Assembly (NCBI GenBank): GCA_020851915.1
Contig: JADZBT010000159.1
Coordinates: 1 to 15,732, forward strand
Length of the DNA: 15,732 nucleotides
Source: Alphaproteobacteria bacterium
Lineage (GTDB): Bacteria; Pseudomonadota; Alphaproteobacteria; Rickettsiales; RI-342
Reading direction: 5' to 3'
Positions within the stretch are counted from its first letter, which is position 1. Each line of letters opens with the position of its first letter. Position numbers and translations under genes: made by a program. Shown one piece after another: positions 13,428-15,732 of this stretch. Below the pieces are notes generated by a model. The model worked only from the letters and a program-made list of their open reading frames with translations, searched no databases and had not been told where the DNA came from.

Positions 13428-14723
13428 ATGGATGATGATCTTCTGTTTCTGGCGACCACAATCCTCGCGCTGCTCGCGGCCTCCGCCTTTTGCTCCGGAT
13501 CGGAGACCGGCATCACCGCCGTCACCCGCGCGCGCATGCATATGCTGGAGAAAAGCGGCAGTCGCCGGGCGCGGGTGGTGAACTGGTTGCGCCAGCATAA
13601 GGAAAGCACCATTGGTACGCTGCTGCTTGGCAATACGCTGGTCAACGTCATGGCCGGCGCGCTCGCGACGTCGTTCGGCGAGCGCCTGATGGGATTCGAG
13701 GGCGCGGCCTACGCCACCATCGCGATGACCTTCGCGGTGCTGGTATTCGGCGAGGCGCTACCCAAGACCTATGCGATTCAGAATTCCGACCGGGTGGCGC
13801 TGATGGTAGCACCCTTCCTGTTCCTGATGGTCAAGCTGTTCACGCCCGTTACCTTTGTAGTGAAGCTCATTGTCGAGGGCTGCATGGCGCTGTTTGGCAT
13901 GAATAAATCCGGCAAGCCGGTGGTGGCGGCCAGCGACGCCCTTCGCGGCGCCATCGAATTGCATCATCACGAAGGCGAGATGGTGAAGCAGGATCGCGAC
14001 ATGCTGGGCAGCATTCTTGATCTCGGCGACGTGTGGGTGGGCGAGATCATGGTTCACCGCAAGAAGATGGTCACCGTCAATGCCGGGCAGACGCCCGCGA
14101 AGATCGTCGAGGCCGTGCTGGGCAGTCCCCATACCCGCGTACCGTTATGGAAGGACAACCCCGACAACATCGTAGGCGTGGTGCATGTGAAAGACCTGCT
14201 GCGCGCGGTGCGCGCACCGGGGGCGGACATGGACACATTCGACGTGATGACGATCGCCACCGAACCGTGGTTCATTCCGGAAAGCACCACGCTGCGTGAC
14301 CAGCTGCGCGCCTTCCGCGAACGCCGCAGCCATCTGGCCGTCGTGGTGGATGAGTATGGTTCCATCGAGGGTATCGTCACGCTGGAGGACATCATCGAGG
14401 AGATCGTGGGGCAGATCAATGACGAGCACGATAAGCCGGTCGCAGGTATCCGTCCGCAGCTGGATGGCTCCGTGATCGTCGAGGGCGTTGTCACGCTGCG
14501 CGACCTCAATCGCCACATGGATTGGGATCTACCCGATGATGAGGCGTCCACCGTCGCCGGGCTGCTGATGCATGAGGCACGCGTCGTGCCGGAGGTGGAT
14601 GAGGTGTTCGAGCTGCATGATTTCTCTTTCCGTGTTTTGCAGAAGCAGGGCAACGAGATCACTGGTATCCAGATTGAGCGCGTGCAACATCCGAAAGTGG
14701 CATCCGGCCATGACGCAGCCTGA
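13428..14723 (+). CDS. CNNM/CorC-HlyC family membrane protein with CBS pair (probable Mg2+/Co2+ transport or efflux)
   Basis: This is an inner-membrane protein of the CNNM/DUF21 family, linked to magnesium and cobalt efflux or homeostasis; the older 'haemolysin' label is misleading. Domains in order: DUF21/CNNM membrane part (about 1-160) with hydrophobic segments near 4-21, 63-85, 93-112 and 125-150, the signature FCSGSETGIT (21-30), GNTLVNV and FGEALPKTYA. Then come two CBS motifs (about 204-262 and 270-328; VVVDEYGSIEGIVTLEDIIEEIVG is the conserved end) and a CorC_HlyC C-terminal domain (about 340-420). At 431 residues it is full-length. CBS pairs bind adenine nucleotides and gate these transporters. 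The ATG at 13428 lacks a good Shine-Dalgarno and may depend on coupling to aroB, 12 bp upstream. Adjacency to aroB is typical of alphaproteobacteria, with no known functional link. Confidence 0.92.
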   Translation: MDDDLLFLATTILALLAASAFCSGSETGITAVTRARMHMLEKSGSRRARVVNWLRQHKESTIGTLLLGNTLVNVMAGALATSFGERLMGFEGAAYATIAMTFAVLVFGEALPKTYAIQNSDRVALMVAPFLFLMVKLFTPVTFVVKLIVEGCMALFGMNKSGKPVVAASDALRGAIELHHHEGEMVKQDRDMLGSILDLGDVWVGEIMVHRKKMVTVNAGQTPAKIVEAVLGSPHTRVPLWKDNPDNIVGVVHVKDLLRAVRAPGADMDTFDVMTIATEPWFIPESTTLRDQLRAFRERRSHLAVVVDEYGSIEGIVTLEDIIEEIVGQINDEHDKPVAGIRPQLDGSVIVEGVVTLRDLNRHMDWDLPDDEASTVAGLLMHEARVVPEVDEVFELHDFSFRVLQKQGNEITGIQIERVQHPKVASGHDAA

Positions 14724-14892
14724 CGGCGACATTATCATTGAGATCGTGTCCGTGGGAAACAGTGTGAAGGTGAGCGCCATCGACTCCGCAACCCAGACGG
14801 AAGTATCGGTGATCGGCCCCGCCAATTACGATCAGGAAAGCCTCACGCAGGCCGCGCTCCGCAAGCTGCGCTATGTGCTGGAAAAGCAATAG
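14710..14892 (+). CDS. 60-aa conserved-looking protein of unknown function (DUF6898-like)
   Basis: This small soluble protein begins MTQPDGDIIIEIVSVGNSVK and contains VSAIDSATQTEVSVIGPAN and a C-terminal helix LTQAALRKLRYVLEKQ. It has no membrane segment or catalytic motif; the pattern suggests two or three strands then a helix. It resembles a short alphaproteobacterial family that I associate with DUF6898, from memory and unchecked. The frame is open further upstream, but ATG 14710 is chosen because it gives a 14-bp overlap with the CorC-like gene (ATG…TGA) and an N-terminus that looks like that family. It is the last gene of the aroK operon. I do not see a clear intrinsic terminator after it. 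Confidence 0.75.
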   Translation: MTQPDGDIIIEIVSVGNSVKVSAIDSATQTEVSVIGPANYDQESLTQAALRKLRYVLEKQ

Positions 14893-15045
14893 GAAACGCC
14901 AGTTCGTGGCAAAAACGCTACTGTATCTGGGCGATGCGCGCGCCGCAGGGGCAACATATTGTTTTTTCTTGATGCGCCACCTAAAAATCGCCACACTGGA
15001 AGCGGGTTAAGTGGTTGGATAAAATACCCGTAAAAATGTCGCTAC

Positions 15046-15084
15046 TGTCAAAAAACTGACACAGTTTTATGCTACATTGTGTCA
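15046..15084. promoter_or_regulatory. Repeated half-sites upstream of the pilin genes, possible operator
   Basis: The AT-rich gap before the first pilin holds three related half-sites: TGTCA (15046-15050), TGACAC (15057-15062) and GTGTCA (15079-15084), as two nested inverted repeats. A promoter-like TATGCT (15069-15074) lies between the last two. Such symmetry fits a dimeric repressor or activator site, but no regulator is encoded nearby. The whole gap 14893-15122 contains no other convincing gene. Confidence 0.35.
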
Positions 15085-15122
15085 ATGGCGGAAGTGCTGA
15101 AAAAATAGTGTAGATGGCTCCC

Positions 15123-15449
15123 ATGAAGCGTTTTATCTCGCTGACCGGTATATATGTGGCCCTGTTGCCGGGCGTAGCGATGGCGCAGGCGGCCCCGGCG
15201 TCTTCCAGCCGGATACAGGAAGTCATCTGCGATCTGGTGGAGCTGGTTCAGACGGATATGGGACAGGCCGTGGGCACGGCAGCCATATTGGCGCTGGGGA
15301 TTCAGGCGTTGGTGGGGCGGGTGTCGTGGGGAGCGGCGACGGTCATCATCGCCGGTATCGGCGTGATGCTCGGCGCGGGGGAGATCGTGCTGACCATGAC
15401 GGGGATCGATGGATGTGGTGCGGTGATACCGAATGCGAATACGCCGTAA
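15123..15449 (+). CDS. VirB2/TrbC-like type IV secretion prepilin (first copy)
   Basis: This is a small exported pilin-type subunit of a type IV secretion or conjugation apparatus. Residues 1-23 are a signal peptide (MKRFISLTGIYVALLPGVAM, cleavage about AQA). The mature part has the VirB2 layout: a short polar start with Cys36 (IQEVICDLVELVQ), one hydrophobic helix (about 47-66), a short basic turn GRVSWG, and a second hydrophobic helix (about 70-93), then a polar tail with Cys98. The 108-residue length fits. The frame also opens at ATG 15114, but starting at 15123 gives a cleaner signal peptide; neither has a good ribosome-binding site. A paralogue follows 57 bp downstream. VirB3, VirB4 and others are expected beyond the window but not seen. 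Confidence 0.85.
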   Translation: MKRFISLTGIYVALLPGVAMAQAAPASSSRIQEVICDLVELVQTDMGQAVGTAAILALGIQALVGRVSWGAATVIIAGIGVMLGAGEIVLTMTGIDGCGAVIPNANTP

Positions 15450-15466
15450 AGATAATTGAAAGTTTT

Positions 15467-15506
15467 GTAACCTACTGTCGTTAATGTAACCTAAGGAGTA
15501 ACCTAA
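15467..15506 (+). repeat. Three GTAACCTA repeats over the second pilin's ribosome-binding site
   Basis: The motif gtaaccta occurs at 15467, 15486 and 15498, the last two as gtaacctaa. The Shine-Dalgarno aaggag (15493-15498) sits between copies two and three, 8 bp before the ATG. The arrangement could bind a protein or simply reflect local duplication. Confidence 0.5.
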
Positions 15507-15732
15507 ATGCGTATCTTATCCAAAACCTTTGTCGTTGATCTGGCGTTGGCGGGCCTGTTGTTCGGCGCTACGGCGTTCGCGCCGGATATGGCGCATGCAC
15601 AGGCTGCTGGCGGCGCCGATAGCTTCCTGCAGGATATTTTCTGCCGCGCTATTAACCTCGTTCAGGGCAGTACCGCTCAGGCTCTTGCCACCATCGCGAT
15701 CATCATCGTCGGTATCGGCGCGCTGCTCGGTC
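15507..15732 (+). CDS. VirB2/TrbC-like prepilin (second copy), cut by the window end
   Basis: The frame runs from ATG 15507 to the window edge without a stop (75 codons seen). It starts MRILSKTFVVDLALAGLLFG, with a signal peptide ending near MAHAQA (residues 28-33). The mature part, FLQDIFCRAINLVQGSTAQA followed by a hydrophobic helix LATIAIIIVGIGALLG, aligns closely with the first pilin, including the Cys (residue 46 here) and the LVQ…QA core. The start is well supported by aaggag 8 bp upstream. The second helix and C-terminus lie outside. The two copies are paralogues, so this is a tandem pilin pair, as seen in some alphaproteobacterial type IV secretion loci. Confidence 0.85.
   Translation, partial: MRILSKTFVVDLALAGLLFGATAFAPDMAHAQAAGGADSFLQDIFCRAINLVQGSTAQALATIAIIIVGIGALLG

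Noticed and set aside
14893..15045. Possible intrinsic terminator ending in TTTTTT near 14962-14967
   Set aside because: Only a 4-bp A/T stem (aaca-tat-tgtt) precedes the T-run, too weak to call.
15085..15108. Seven-codon frame MAEVLKK just upstream of the first pilin, possible leader peptide
   Set aside because: Too short to distinguish from chance, with no attenuator hairpin next to it.

Overview
The window is a GC-rich chromosomal segment that reads as alphaproteobacterial. The main grounds are the secA / parvulin-type isomerase / argJ / mutT / methyltransferase / comF neighbourhood, a close homologue of the mitochondrial complex I assembly factor NDUFAF5, an aroK-aroB-CNNM/CorC operon, and many short palindromic repeats with 'TCATCC…GGATC' arms, a repeat style common in that class. 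I cannot place it below class level from the sequence. Nearly all genes are housekeeping. The accessory-looking part is the right end, where two tandem VirB2/TrbC-like pilin genes begin what is probably a type IV secretion locus.

Layout. 1-737: 3' part of nrdB (class Ia ribonucleotide reductase radical subunit), followed by a terminator and a cluster of hairpins. 1003-1749: comF on the minus strand. 1803-2681: an NDUFAF5-family protein, divergent from comF. 2770-5604: minus-strand run prsA-like isomerase -> argJ -> mutT, separated by palindromic elements. 5707-8439: secA, divergent from the isomerase across a 102-bp region with two overlapping candidate promoters. 8545-11691: minus-strand operon of a 45-aa membrane peptide, a 701-aa exported protein of unknown function, and xerD, with overlapping reading frames. 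11767-14892: plus-strand operon aroK-aroB-corC-like-60-aa protein, with 4-bp and 14-bp overlaps and a 12-bp gap. 15123 to the end: two tandem VirB2-like prepilins, the second cut by the window edge.

How the genes relate. SecA drives Sec export, and the membrane-anchored parvulin probably folds exported proteins, so their divergent pairing is functionally sensible. AroK and AroB serve the shikimate pathway. NrdB supplies dNTPs, MutT cleans the nucleotide pool and XerD resolves chromosome dimers. The NDUFAF5 homologue suggests complex I maturation.

Most noteworthy points. (1) All three convergent gene junctions carry a double-hairpin repeat of one family, placed within a few bases of stop codons. 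(2) Two further palindromes lie in the mutT/argJ and argJ/prsA gaps. (3) A 45-codon membrane peptide gene and a 701-aa exported protein of no family I recognise share an operon with xerD. (4) The shikimate kinase has Ser where the family normally has the third Gly of its GGG loop. (5) The two pilin genes are clear paralogues, with repeated short motifs around the second one's ribosome-binding site. I do not see a CRISPR array, a toxin-antitoxin pair, a transposase or an obvious defence system.
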